64,000 nucleotides of DNA from Sycobia sp. Sy_11 (Eukaryota > Arthropoda > Insecta > Hymenoptera > Epichrysomallidae), in contig JACCIC010000137.1 in NCBI GenBank assembly GCA_018907035.1, forward strand, positions 1,054,001 through 1,118,000. The letters are read 5' to 3'. The notes beneath the pieces were generated by a model, which worked only from the letters and a program-made list of their open reading frames with translations, did no database searches and had not been told where the DNA came from. How positions within the stretch are numbered: position 1 is the first letter of the stretch; each line of letters opens with the position of its first letter. Shown here in pieces: positions 23,400 to 36,063 of the stretch. The translations under genes were made by a program, and so were the position numbers.

Positions 23400-23745
23400 T
23401 TAACGATAATATCTTTTTATCATGGTCCTATATTTTTTCAACATGTATAAGGCTTCCAATTCTTTGATTACAAAGTTTCCATGAGCAATCATTTTTTCCA
23501 CTTTTTCTGGATCAATTTCAGCCTGATTTTTTTTAAAAGCTTTTTTTAATGCAACACGAAAATAATTATAACCTTCTGGATAGTTTTTGCCCATATAAAG
23601 TAACTAAAAAAAGATCATTGCAACAACATAAAAAAGTTCAAAACTGTGTGTAATGAACAGATAATAATATATAGGTTATTATTTATAAAATTAAATCTCT
23701 ACTTACTGTTTTGTAAAGATGTAGAACTTTACTTTTTTGTGACAT
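23400..23745 (-). CDS. ETFRF1/LYRM5-like LYR-motif protein, two coding exons
   Basis: Exon 1 is 23745-23707 ([13 protein letters not shown]), with donor GTAAGT. The intron is 23706-23604 (103 bp), ending in a T-rich stretch and AG. Exon 2 is 23603-23400, ending in TAA. The splice keeps frame and gives about 80 residues. LYK (residues 10-12) is the LYR-type motif. [24 protein letters not shown] and a basic C-terminus match the animal electron-transfer-flavoprotein regulatory factor family, close to its usual length of about 90. Known family members are small mitochondrial matrix proteins that bind acyl carrier protein and displace FAD from ETF, lowering its activity. No stop or frameshift is seen. 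The divergently placed ZAD relic starts 436 bp away. Confidence 0.87.
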
Positions 23746-24181
23746 AATTGATATTCCTATTACTAAGTAAAAGCGTTTCTAAAAGTATTAAAAAAATTAC
23801 TTTTTATTTTATTTTATATTAAAACTATATTAAAGATGACTAAACAAAAATTATTATGCTTCTATTCTATTTTAAGAGTGCTCCACACTACGATCGCAAC
23901 GCCACAATAAACTATTAAAACAGGAATGAAAAAGCATAAATAGTATAAATTTCGTTTTTCGTCCTTCTTTACGTTTTATGAATAGAATTAGATCGCTCGC
24001 TTTGGGAACAGGGTTGAAGCAGAGATCTACTACGGATTTGATCAGTCAATAAAGAGTGTATGGAGAGCATCTGTACATGGGCAATTGGGCATGTGTGGGA
24101 GCTGGAAAGTTTTTATCGTTTTCATTGAAGGTGTTTAGTTTCTGTTGATATTTTGAAATATTATTTGTCTAAAACCGCATT
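23746..24181. promoter_or_regulatory. Divergent promoter interval
   Basis: The 436 bases between the two opposed start codons should contain both promoters. It is less A+T rich in its middle part (23880-24120) than its surroundings. No clear TATA box or factor site is claimed. Confidence 0.4.
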
Positions 24182-25476
24182 ATGTTAAATGTAAAGAACT
24201 ACCAAATGTTGCAGCAAATATGTAGAACGTGTCTAGCTACTTATGGCGAATTACTTCCAATTTTCTCGGATTATTATTATGTGCACATTTTGCCTGCAAA
24301 ACTATTCTACACGAACAGAATTAAGGTTAGAAACTAAAAACAGTTTTATTACGTAAAATATTTAAGAATATGTTAGAAATACTATTTAAAGTATGATTGA
24401 TATATGTTGCATATTCTTGTATTCTATATTTATTGTAAATATGTCAATAAATTTGTATTACTGTAAATGTTTACTTCAATTTATTAGATTCTTGTGCAAA
24501 ATAAATTTCAATTTTAACTATATAATTAATACATAATTATATAATATTATTATCAGTTAAAGCATTGTTGCAATGCTAATAATTTTATTTTTATTGCTTA
24601 CATATTTATAAACAATATCATTTTAAAAGTTTTTTTCTTTTATTGTATAGAAGTAAATTGTGGTTTACTAAAAGATAATTTAAGATAAATAAATTAATTT
24701 TCTGATTATGTTACTCAAAGTCACTGAAAATATGCAAGTTATGTCTTTTTTAATATATATGAAATTTAAACTCAAAATGTTTTAATTATTTTAGATACTA
24801 AAAGATGATGAACTACCAAAAATGATGTACAAAAAGTGAATATTTCATGTTGATTCCTTATTCTGTTTTAAAGATCAATGTGAAATGGTAAAAATTAAAT
24901 TAAGAAAAACTATAACAGGATTACAGTTTAATGATGTTCATACAACGACAGATATATCTAATTATATTCACAAAAATTATGAGAAACAAATCGTGGGTAA
25001 AAATATTTAAATATTATAACTGAATTAATTAAAAATAATTTATTTTAAGCTACTACTTCTATATTCAATTCTTTTATTAATATTTCAAACAAATAGTACA
25101 GTTTAATATCAAATTTATTTAGTCAAAAGTTAATAAAAATTAATAAAGGAGAAAGTAAGATATATTTAAATATCAAGCAAGGTTCATTAATCTGCTCAAT
25201 ATTTGTTTTAAATAACTACTTTATAAAGTATTTTGTAAAAAGTAACTTTATTTTGTTTATTCAGCTGGCATCCATTTAGATGCACTTATATCAAGTGAAG
25301 AGGATTATGATTTTGAGTATGCATCAAAAGAAGCTAGATTAGAAGTTTAAAATACTAGAAGACGTACTCGTAATGCTAAAGAGAAACGTATTAAAAATAT
25401 TGGAGTTAATGTGAAATCTATGGAAATTGTATCAATGCAGATGAATGACGACTATTGTAAAAACTTATGTATATAA
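24182..25476 (+). pseudogene. ZAD (zinc-finger-associated domain) gene relic, three exons
   Basis: Exon 1 is 24182-24325, exon 2 is 24795-24996 and exon 3 is 25265-25476, all with GT-AG borders and matching phases. Exon 1 encodes ICRTCLATYGELLPIFSD, the first half of a ZAD with its first CxxC pair. Exon 2 continues with ILKDDELPKMMYKK, then TGA at 24837, then IFHVDSLFCFKDQCE. Where the second zinc-binding pair is expected, one position is Tyr and the other is the stop. Exon 3 has TAA at 25348, in an acidic then basic region. ZADs mediate dimerisation of arthropod C2H2 transcription factors. No C2H2 fingers follow. AATAAA lies near 25680. A pseudogene, or a domesticated ZAD-only gene that has since died. 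Confidence 0.75.
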
Positions 25477-25839
25477 ATGATATTACAGAAGTTACTGAGC
25501 TATATATTATTTGATCAAATGTAATTTTATTACATGAATTTATTAGAAACAATGAAGTGATGATAAATCTTTATTCTATTTCTCAGAAGGACCAAAAAGT
25601 TTCAAAAGCTATACTAAAGATAATAAAAATTATTATAAACTTTCTAAGTTGATAGAATAAATTGTAAATTGAACTGTAAATAAAAACTGTTTTGTATAAA
25701 ATATAATCGTTTATTTATTTCACAAAAAAAAAAATAGAAAACTAAATATAATACACTAGCTACATTCACACGATATACAAAATATCGGAAATGTACGCAC
25801 AATATAGACACAGTTGTTCACATGTATGTGAACTAGAGA

Positions 25840-26330
25840 TATTAAGGAGAGATTGCCAGAGTCCATATCACCAGAGATGAATAGAGATTGTTAGGGACAT
25901 AGGCGCATCTGGTTCCATCACACCGCCACTAGGAAAACTTTTTTCTGCTGCAGAACCGCGAACAAGGTCCGTTTAGGATCGGTAATGGTAGGATTCTGTA
26001 AGACAAGTTCCGAATAGAAAAATACGTGTGCAGGCAGTGCAAGCGAATATAAGTGTTCTGGCTGGTAAGAGAGGGAAGGGGCGGGCAAGCGTAATATAGT
26101 AGCTGGTGCAGCTGTAGCAGGCTGCAGTGTCACAAAGGGGAGAGGAGTATTATGAAATGAAGAAGAGGCGATACCAAGCAATATTATAGACGGGATATTA
26201 TAGGCGATACCAAGCAATATTATAAACAAATTTAAAATGAATTCACATATTCGTAAGCTGGATTTCGTATATACGTGTATATGTGTGTGTATGCATATAC
26301 GGAACGCAGCGCACAAAGATCTGTATTTAT
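25840..26330. repeat. Repeat related to family A ends
   Basis: Contains CAGAGATGAATAGAGATTG, resembling the family A/E end CAGAGATGAACCGAGATTG, and a GAACAAGGTCCGT block also seen at 27585. A short tandem duplication of GCGATACCAAGCAATATTATA occurs at about 26166 and 26202. The minus-strand open frame here looks fortuitous. Confidence 0.5.
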
Positions 26331-27500
26331 TTTAGGTATTAAAAAATAATTTTATTTTTATTTTTATTTGATATTGATAGTAAATGAATAAAATAAGCAA
26401 TATATAACGTACCAAACATTAAATTTTGTTTTAATGACAATTAAACATATATGTTTGTATTTCCTTTAACTTTTTGAGATAATAAAAACAATAATTAAAT
26501 AGAGATACAGATATTTTTAATTTAAAGAGAAAATTTTAAAGAAATATAATAATTCTACTTTGAATATGAGTAAGATATTTGAAGAAAATTCCAATATAAT
26601 TACACGACATACTCAGGGTATATAATATCCTTTATCAGGACGATTGAGCGAAAATTAAGAAGTCTGAGTCGTCTTAGTCTAAAAAATAAGTCTGTTTGCA
26701 AAAATTATTTTAAAAGTTTATTGATATCATCGTTTGTAATTTAAACAAAAGAAAATATTGAAATCAATTTTTACATAGTCAGGTATATGTAAATACGTAT
26801 GTATGAGTACCAATTTCTGTAAGTTTCAAAATTATTTCTTATTATTATTCAAGAAAATTTGCTTATTGAAAGCGTGTCTGTGCACTCATTTATTTATAAC
26901 GCGAGAATACAGTACTATAAAATATAATTTAAAAATTATTTTGACATGTACTTGCAGGTCCGGCTTTGAAAAGTTTATGGTAATTTACATGGTTAAAAAA
27001 TATTGAGAAATAGTATATTTTACCAGCTTTTATTGAACACTACGCAAAATAAACTATAGTTCCCAGTCCAACGAATAAATTAAAATTAATTAAGTACAGA
27101 TTAAATATTTACGAATGCTTCTTTTATCATAGTAAATGCTTTATTTTATCAAATAAACTTAATCTAATATAACATATATTACAAATCTACTGTCGGTTTG
27201 GTGGCGGAATTGAGACAACGAGCCAATAAGTATCAGAGAAGCAAGTAGTAGCGAAGAGAGAAAGTGTGGAATTGTTATAAAAGGAACGCAACTGCACTGG
27301 AGCGGCAATATTCGGAAAGTTTTCTAATAAGAGCGGACAAAAATATATTAAACATAAGCAGATACGCATTAATAAGTGAACAAAAATAGAATAAGTAAAC
27401 AAAATACCAGTCTAGTTATTTCACTCACTCCACCCCACTCTCGACCAAGTTCTTAACACTGTGTGTGTATAAATATATCTTCATTTAAGATATATGTATA
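26331..27500. other. AT-rich DNA without recognised genes
   Basis: No supported gene. About 27180-27420 is less A+T rich and may be part of another repeat. No promoter or domain is recognised. Confidence 0.5.
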
Positions 27501-27504
27501 AGCA

Positions 27505-27660
27505 GAGATGAACCGAGATTGCCAGGGCCCATGTAAATCAACGGTTCCAAATTTAGCGCCACAGCCTACTGTGGTAGGTGCCTGAACAAGGTCCGTCTGC
27601 AATCTCGACTATCGATAAATGTAGCGCACTGCTGAAAAATGTCCGAATAGATATTCGGAC

Positions 27661-27700
<40 letters not shown>

Positions 27701-27900
27701 TGCATGTTCTTTACTTAAAACTCAAATTTATTAATAATTAATGATCAAATTTCGACCTCCTAATTATGACGTATTGTAATATAGTGTGCATGTGCGTGTG
27801 TGCATTTGTAAAGAACATATCAATAATAGTATTAATATTTAATCTGTAGATATCTGTCTGTCTGTATTTGTGTGTGTGTATGTTTTTATATTTTTTTTTA
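27505..27900 (-). repeat. Interspersed repeat family A, inverted partial copy
   Basis: Begins at the family end CAGAGATGAACCGAGATTGCCAG and reads as the reverse complement of the right part of 20985-22340 and 33990-35615. It includes the 26-base near-palindrome AATGTCCGAATAG… (27638-27663), (AT)n, and the AATACGTCATAATTAGGAGG block. The LINE at 27910 lies inside this copy. Confidence 0.7.
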
Positions 27901-27909
27901 GGCGTAGGC

Positions 27910-29640
27910 AGTATTGCACTAGTGTCCTCTCGAAACCAGCATCCCGCCGGAACTATCCGGGAATATTACTTCGGCGGGGCTGTTAGTTAGCCTATACGGC
28001 TCCTCTTCTTATGACACTATCCTACGTCCCCCATCCACACAAGTGATCAGGGGTTCGGTGTTCGTCCTCTGCATCTTAAAATAGAATCAGCTAGCCTAGT
28101 TCATCCTGGGCCATTCGCCTAATTCTATCGGCATTTCTGAGTTTGGTCATCACCTCTTTTGCGAAACTGGCTACTGCCTTCCAGTTTTCAGAAGATTCCA
28201 GCATTATTGATAGGATGTTCTCTGGTCTTATTGGCTTATTGATGATGTTCATCAAATGCTCACGTTGTGAGTTCCACGTTCCACGTTTTTAGCACCTTGT
28301 AGAGAATCCACTGAGGCCTTACATATGTTGTGCAGCCTAGCCAGTTCATCTGCAGCAAAATCGAAAGAAAGAATTTCGGCAAGTACCTCAGCAGCGTCGG
28401 TGGATACTGTCCTGTAACCATTAATAATACGTATACAGGAGCGACGACGGGTCGCAATGGCCAGCTCACAATACGATTTAATTCCACATGCATGATGCCA
28501 GATTGGTCCTGCATACATGCTGACGGAATTAAGAACATAAGCTAATAGCTTCCTCTGGGGTGGGCGTGGGCCACCAATGTTAGGCATGAGCCGACACAAG
28601 GCAGCTGAAACTCTTTGCGCTTTTTCGCCAGATATCTTTAGATGCTCTTTGAAGTTTAACCTGACATCAAGCTGTACATCCAAGTATCGTAAAGATGGCG
28701 CACAACTAATGCGGCAGCTACCAACTTTAAGAGTAATACTATCTACCTTCTTACGACTGCTGACAAGAACTACTTCTGTCTTGTGCTCCGCTAATTGTAG
28801 GCCAGCCGACTTAATCCATCTATTAATGTTGTTGATTGTCTCATTGGCATTTTCAGTGAGTTCATCAAGGGTCTTAGCCGTCACTACTAGAGCGACATCG
28901 TCGGCGTACCCTACTGTTATTGAACCAGGCGGATGTGAAATCCTCAACACGCCATCATACATAATATTCCACAATATAGGTCCCATAACCGAGCCCTAGG
29001 GGACTCCCGCAGTAACCTTATGTGATACAATGCCTTCATCCGTTCGGTATAATATTAGCCTATTCTCAAAGTAGCTGGCCACGACATTCTGTAGATAACC
29101 AGGTACTTCGAACTCTTTAAGGATATTCATAATAGAAGACCAGCGCGCTGAGTTCAAGTCATTCTTGACATCTAGAGCGACAATGGCACAATACTGTTTA
29201 GTGCCACTTTTCCATCTCTAACCACTGATTGTATCTCTTGCAGTACACACTACCAGTTTAATAGCATCGACTGTTGATTTTGATTTCCGAAATCCAAATT
29301 GGCGAGAGGATAAGCTGTGCAATCCCTCAGTGAATGCTTCCAGTCGGCTACATATTATTTGTTCAAATATTTTACCTACCGTATCGACCATACAGACTGA
29401 CCTGTATGATGACGGATCATCAAGTGGCTTATTGCCCTGAGGTAACAGGACTAACCTTTGAGTTTTCCAGCAATCAGGAAAATACCCTCAAGAAGACAAG
29501 CATTATATGCTTTTAGAAATATAGATGGATTCTTCTGTATCGCCAACTTAACTGCAGCATTAGGGATACCATCAGGGCCAGGGGCAGCATTGTCTCTAGT
29601 CTTAGCGTAAGCATTATGTAGCTCAATTTCTAGTGACGGC
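27910..29640 (-). mobile_element. Non-LTR retrotransposon RT region, 5'-truncated
   Basis: The minus-strand reading from about 29640 gives RT fingers and palm (SSYRSVCMVDT, FGFRKSKSTVDA, AIVALDVKN), then AGVP-stop-GS at 28996 where Q is expected. The frame 28986-28252 then follows with GYADDVALVV, the intact catalytic YADD box, and the thumb/C-terminal region. The style fits R1/LOA-type insect LINEs. Both arms share a frameshift just after HNVS, near 28255 and 30262, before the last 50 or so codons. The 3'UTR ends in an A-run (on this strand) at about 27891-27900. The endonuclease is absent. Confidence 0.85.
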
Positions 29641-30610
29641 TAAGAGCCTTGATGAACTCACTGAAAATGCCAATGAGACAATCAACAACATCAATAGATG
29701 GATTAAGTCGGCTGGCCTACAATTAGCGGAGCACAAGACAGAAGTAGTTCTTGTCAGCAGTCGTAAGAAGGTAGATAGTATTACTCTTAAAGTTGGTAGC
29801 TGCCGCATTAGTTGTGCGCCATCTTTACGATACTTGGATGTACAGCTTGATGTCAGGTTAAACTTCAAAGAGCATCTAAAGATATCTGGCGAAAAAGCGC
29901 AAAGAGTTTCAGCTGCCTTGTGTCGGCTCATGCCTAACATTGGTGGCCCACGCCCACCCCAGAGGAAGTTATTAGCTTATGTTGTTAATTCTATCAGCAT
30001 GTATGCAGCACCAATCTGGCATCATGCATGTGGAATTAAATCGTACTGTGAGCTGGCCATTGCGACCCGTCGTCGCTCCTGTATACGTATTATTAATGGT
30101 TACAGGACAGTATCCACCGACGCTGCTGAGGTACTTGCCGAAATTCTTTCTTTCGATTTAGCTGCAGATGAACTGGCTAGGCTGCATAACATATGTAAGG
30201 CCTCAGTGGATTCTCTACAAGGTGCTAAAAACGTGGAACGTGGAACTCACAACGTGAGCATTTGATGAACACCATCAATAAGCCAATAAGACCAGAGAAC
30301 ATCCTATCAATAATGCTGGAATCTTCTGAAAACTGGAAGGCAGTAGCCAGTTTCGCAAAAGAGGTGATGACCCAACTCAGAAATGCCGATAGAATTAGGC
30401 GAATGGCCCAGGATGAACTAGGCTAGCTGATTCTATTTTAAGATGCAGAGGACGAACACCGAACCCCTGATCACTTGTGTGGATGGGGGACGTAGGATAG
30501 TGTCATAAGAAGAGGAGCCGTATAGGCTAACTAACAGCCCCGCCGAAGTAATATTCCCGGATAGTTCCGGCGGGATGCTGGTTTCGAGAGGACACTAGTG
30601 CAATACTGCC
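29631..30610 (+). pseudogene. Inverted copy of the LINE RT C-terminal region
   Basis: Frame 29633-30265 repeats the minus-strand RT C-terminal sequence (TAKSLDELTENANETINNIN…) from just after the YADD box, with a handful of changes such as G to A in MYAxPIW. It lacks the catalytic box because the duplication break lies just downstream of it. The 3'UTR and A-rich tail follow to about 30610. Confidence 0.88.
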
Positions 30611-30813
30611 TACGCCTAAAAAAAATATAAAAACATACACACACAAATACAGACAGACAGATATCTACAGATTAAATATTAATACTATTATTGATATGTT
30701 CTTTACAAATGCACACACGCACACGCACACTATACTACAATACGTCATAATTAGGAGGTCGAAATTTGATCATTAATTATTAATAAATTTGAGTTTTAAG
30801 TAAAGAACATGCA

Positions 30814-30845
<32 letters not shown>

Positions 30846-30848
<3 letters not shown>

Positions 30849-31076
30849 AAAATTATTTTAATGTAAATGAGATTTGCTCGATTTTTACTACAAATTAGAT
30901 GTAAAAATCAGGCTGCTGCAAAAATCGAAAAATAAGTGTATTCACACACACACACACACACACATACACGCCCACACACAGCACACACACACACACACAC
31001 ACACAGAGGGGGGGAGTCAGCGAGACAGAGAATGGATTTTCAGTGCCGAAATAGAAAAAAGAATTACTACACGCAT

Positions 31077-31125
<49 letters not shown>

Positions 31126-32298
31126 GTGCAGAAACATGAAAATACAAGTATGTTAAACTTTTAAAAGTAGTGCATAATTTCTTGATTGAAAACAGTATTT
31201 TCTTGACATTAAAAATCAAAATTTTATACTAAGCGAATAACTTTATGAATTCTTTTACAATTTATACGTTAATTTACTTTTATTATATTTATTTCATTAC
31301 TTTAAATTTTAAGTTAACATTTTCGATTGTAATTAACATTATATCGAGCAATTAGTTTTACTGTTAGCTCTTAGTTTTACTGTTTTATTTATTTTTCTCT
31401 ATTGCTACGATATATGGTCAATCAATAACAAAATTATGGCCATGCCATTGATATTGAGCTGTTTTCGTAAGAGAACATGAGATGTGAAAACCTTCCACAT
31501 ACTCTCTTAGTATGGTGTAAGATTCTATGCATATTGGTTATGCATGTTTTCGAATAGTTTATTTTGTATATTTTCACTCGACGAGGCTTTTAGGGAACGT
31601 AAATATTGATTATACTCTACTTAATGTTAATGGTTCTATTTTTTCGATTTAAGTTTCTATTTATCAAAGGTTATGGAAAATGGTTGGTCTTTTATGTATC
31701 CGATTCCACACGAGGTCGGAGAAATATTGACAAATTAATGTCTTTGACGTGTTATAAAGCGAGGTCATATTGAGTCACGTATGAAATCACCGTTTACACG
31801 GGCATGGAACTTTCAAACAAGAAAAGAATCTGACGTTTTCCTGTAGCTATATAGCATTGGAAAATTCATCATTTATAGACACATTTTCACTCTAAAGAAA
31901 AGTGGAAGGGACCCCCTCTATTGACACAAGACCGCGCGCACGCTAGGGGGGCAGGGAGCTCAGTGAGCGTGCACGCTACACAGGTATACAGTTTTATGGC
32001 ATAGATAAACAGCTTACTGCTACCAGAGATGAACCGAGATTGCCAGAGACATAGGCGACGTTGGTTCCGTGACAGCGCCAGATTTTCTTTTCTCTATTTC
32101 GGCAAAGAAAATCCATTCTCTCTCGCTCGCTCTGTCTCTCTCTCTGTGGGCGTGGGTGTGTATGTGTATGTGTATGTGTGTGTGTGTTTGTGTGTGTGTG
32201 AATACACTTATTTTTCGCTTTTGCAGCAGCCTGATTTTTACATCTCATTTGTAGTAAAAATCGACCGAGTCTCATTTACATTAATATAATTTTAATAA

Positions 32299-32350
<52 letters not shown>
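30846..32350. repeat. Inverted pair of a CA-repeat-bearing element
   Basis: 30842-31085 (plus) and 32095-32310 (minus) are inverted copies. They share TTTACTACAAATTAGATGTAAAAATCAGGCTGCTGC-type blocks, a (CA)n tract, GAGAATGGATTTT and CGAAATAGAAA. The right copy continues left to a family-A-type end at 32024. Each is flanked by (AT)n (31082-31122, 32302-32347). Confidence 0.7.
31346..32019. other. Spacer without recognised genes
   Basis: Moderately A+T-rich sequence between the inverted pair. No open frame, domain or RNA recognised. A C-run and a G-run occur near 31911 and 31947. The preceding 31131-31345 is the inverted match to 4700-4930. Confidence 0.5.
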
Positions 32351-33989
32351 CTTTACACATATAAAAATGGTATATGTCAAATATGATTATACCTATAGCA
32401 TGCTTTAAAAATATGAAAAGCAATCAAATAATTTTTGAAAATCGTTTTGAAAAAAGTTTAGTCTACAATTAGCATATATCTCTAGAGATATTCAATTTAT
32501 AAATACCAATAAATTGCTGATAATAGTCATTATTATTATGTCAATGTTATGTTAATTTTATCAAAGCGATTGTGTTGTAATATAAGTGTTTTTGTTACAC
32601 AGAAAAAAATTACGAATTAAATATAATACATGATATATTTTAAGTATGAAAAAAAACAAAATAAACTAATCCGTTTAAAATATATAAATATACAATTCTA
32701 GCAATTAAACCTTCTAATATAAATTTTTTTAGTTGTAAATATTTGCGGGATAGAAGATATTTAATTATACACTTCAGACAAAAAACGCGTTCAATTAATT
32801 CTGTTTCTGTTAAGGTGTTCTTATGTTCTTAAACATAATACGCATTATTCCAGACATCTAATTTCTTTTTATAATTTTCAATTAATAAAGAAATTGATCG
32901 ATTGTTACATTTACTTTATCTATAGATTTTCTTTAATGTAAAATTTGATTCATTTAAATACATATTTTTTTAATTAAACAAATAGTTTATACATATACCA
33001 TTTAGATACAGTAAATATTTTTTGATGTATTAAAAATAAAATTTTGTTTTAAAATATTCGGTTCTTAATTCGAACAATATTTATTTGCTTTAAATAAATA
33101 ATTAAAATAAATATTTTTAATTTTGTATAATTGAAACAAAATATAAAATTGAACTGTAGTATCTTAACTTATTAGACCGTCATTTTCGTAATCTACAATT
33201 ATGTAAACGTATGATATATGTTATATTGTAATAAACAATAATTATATTTACATTTTTTTCTTATGTATTATATAATATATATAAATATATACATAATATT
33301 ATATTAGTATTGTAGGCAGCGCAACGCAACTTAATTTGAAACGCAAAATCTCAGCCGTTCAAACTTTACATATATAATTATAAAGTTTCAGAATCTCATT
33401 ATAAAGGTAGCAACCGGTAGAAGCATGCGTTAATTGCCATGAAAACCCTGGATACACCTGGCAAAAAAGTTTTGAAAACATTTTTATTTTTCATTAACCA
33501 ATTAGGAAAATTAATGATATGCTTATGAAATGCAATTTAATTATTTTAAGAAAATGAAATTGATTTAGCCACTTATATAAATTCTATTTTGACAATTTAT
33601 AATATTTTTTTTTAAATTAAAAATATCGTTTCAACTAAATCAGTTAATACATTAAAATATATATTTTTCTTAACGAAAAACAGTTGTTTATATTAAACAA
33701 ATTCTTCGTTCTTTGAATTCGAAGAAATGTATTTATTTAAAATTATCAAATTTTGTTTTAGTGTACTTCAATTTACAAAAAGTATTTCAAACAAAAGTTA
33801 TAGATCTTATCAAAATACATTTTTTGTACTATGCGCTGAATTTCTACAAACAGCATTTCTTAAGAAAAATGTTTCCAATGTATCTATATTTCGTATAAAC
33901 GTAGAATTATTCCGGGGATCCCGAAACGGAAATGTTGAACTTTTTTCCAAAAATATATAGTTTGTATCGAATAATTATATAGAACAACA
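32351..33989. other. AT-rich DNA with a shared repeat block
   Basis: No gene recognised. 33238-33382 is a close direct copy of 21469-21610 (TATTGTAGGCAGCGCAACGC and flanks) and so belongs to the family A structure. The rest is low-complexity A+T. Confidence 0.55.
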
Positions 33990-34197
33990 AAATATGTATT
34001 TTAATGCGCTCTATAATTTTGGTTTTAAATGTTAAATTTTTTTGAACCATGATTTTTATGGAGCTTTCATCGATTTGGGAATACATATTTAATTTCGATC
34101 TAACGTTATTATGATGTTTTAAGAATCCGTGCTCCACAAAATATAAGTATGCAAATTTTCAAAAAAATAGCATATTAATTAATATATATTAATAGCA

Positions 34198-34263
<66 letters not shown>

Positions 34264-35105
34264 GTTATAACAGTATTATTATTATACATTTATTATACAG
34301 TATTATACATTTCGCTGGTTTTACGATGAATTTCAAAGAAATATTTTTTAATAGTGCATGCTTGCAGTATAATCGCTGCGATGTAAATTTTGCGAAAATT
34401 TTTGATAATTCAGCCTTGCTCCAAGGCTGTTGTGATCATCGGCAGTCTAAATGCGAAAGACGAACATAATCGATTTTTCGATTTTTTTGGATGCTGATTA
34501 AAATGATCGTAGTGGCGTTTGATGAAAATTTAATTCTTAAGTTAAAAACTATAAACAGAATCTTTTGGACATATCTCGGGAAATATTAAAATTTACAAAA
34601 ATGTATTTTAAAAAATCATTGTACATCTCATTAAAATACATATTTTTTATTTTATTTAATTCGTCTCTACAAGCAATATTTACACAAGTAAACTGTAAAC
34701 TTAATCAGACTGTAATTAAGGGGATGGGCAAGGTGGCAGGCAGGCACGATGCAGATGAGGGGATGTAGGAGAAGTGAAGGTCCGAGCGAAAGAGAAAAGA
34801 ACTGCGCGTTTATACATACATACATATATATACATATATATATAAAAGAAATGCATGCACTAATCTTTCCTCTATTTCGGCAAGTATGGACCGATTCCAA
34901 CTGCCATCAAAGTTCATTCTTCTCTCTCTCCACACACACACACACGCATACGCACGCATGCATGCACGCACGCGCGCGCGCGTACACACACACACACAAA
35001 CATGCCCAACACAGCACCCTCACTCATATTACAAAAGTACAATACGTCATAATGAGGAAGGTCGAAGTTTGAAAATCAGAGTTTTTAGTAAAGAACACGC
35101 ACGCA

Positions 35106-35194
<89 letters not shown>

Positions 35195-35615
35195 GATTTT
35201 GGTTGCGTTTGGAATCAGTCCGATCTTGCCGAAATAGAAGAAAGAATTAGTGCACGCATTTCTTATATGTATGTATTATATATGTATATACACACGTATA
35301 TACGCGCAGTTCTTTTCTCTTTCGCTCAGTCCTTCACTTTCCCTCTTCGGCAACGTGCCTGCCTGCCACCTTGCTCCTCCTCTTAATAACAGTCTATACT
35401 CGCGTCCGCCGTTTCTCCTTCATTGCTCTAATGCCTTATATTATATATATAAAATGTCCGGATAGCTATTCGGACATTTTTCAGCAGTGCGTTACATTTA
35501 TCGATAGTCGACATTGCAGACGGATCTTGTTCGGGCACTTGGCACTGTAGGCACTGGCGCCAATTTTGGAACCATTGATTTACATGGGCCCTGGAAATCT
35601 CGGTTCATCTCTGCT
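33990..35615 (+). repeat. Interspersed repeat family A, copy 2
   Basis: Same block order as 20985-22340. 35190-35615 is almost identical to 21870-22340. An extra inverted block at 34680-34920 carries the same GGCAAGGTGGCAGGCAGGC and a CTTTCC/GGATTTT-type stretch. (AT)n tracts lie at 34206-34258 and 35109-35157, followed by (GA)n. It ends CGGTTCATCTCTG. No coding capacity. Confidence 0.75.
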
Positions 35616-36063
35616 GCTACTGGTCATAGGTGTTTAGGTGTTTATTATTATACGGAGCAAGAGATTTATGAGGAAACTGAAAACGAGAAATCGTTTTCCA
35701 TGTCTCTCATTTGCTTTTGTAAACATAATTATATAAAATGAACAGTAATATATTTCTTATGAAACGAATGGATAACTTCAGTATATTTGATATTTTTGAA
35801 ATGTCTGCGAACTGACCTTATTTTTTGACCATTATTTTTTAACGTGTAGAGTTGAAATAGAGTATACGTATGTCGAAATAGATGAGTGAGAATGGGAAAT
35901 GAAGTTCTTGCAATGTTTGTTTCGTGTTATGAAGGGATTGGGAAGGAAAATGCTAAGATTGGAAACTGAGTCCACCAATGAGAAAACATTTTTGAGCTAT
36001 GGAAAATGAAATAGAAGGTTTTTTTGAACCAATAAGAGAAGGCTTTTCCTTCCTCTGCTACTT

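Larger units (their letters stand above)
27690..30830. repeat. Inverted duplication (arms of about 1.2 kb)
   Basis: Arm 27690-28889 is the reverse complement of 29631-30830, with only scattered substitutions and small length differences seen. The spacer is 28890-29630. The arms include coding DNA, the LINE 3'UTR, its A-rich tail and flanking family A sequence, ending in (AT)n on both sides. The duplication therefore arose after the LINE insertion. Confidence 0.9.

Noticed and set aside
25480..25640. Fourth exon with C2H2 fingers for the ZAD gene
   Set aside because: An acceptor-like TTTCTCAG is present near 25588, but the joined phase gives a stop and no Cys/His pattern follows.
25918..26316. 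132-codon minus-strand protein with hydrophobic stretch
   Set aside because: Overlaps a repeat related to family A and has no similarity I recognise; hydrophobicity follows from A+T-rich codons.
27690..30830. Twin-priming inversion during LINE insertion
   Set aside because: The inverted copy includes the tail and pre-existing flanking DNA, which twin priming does not duplicate.
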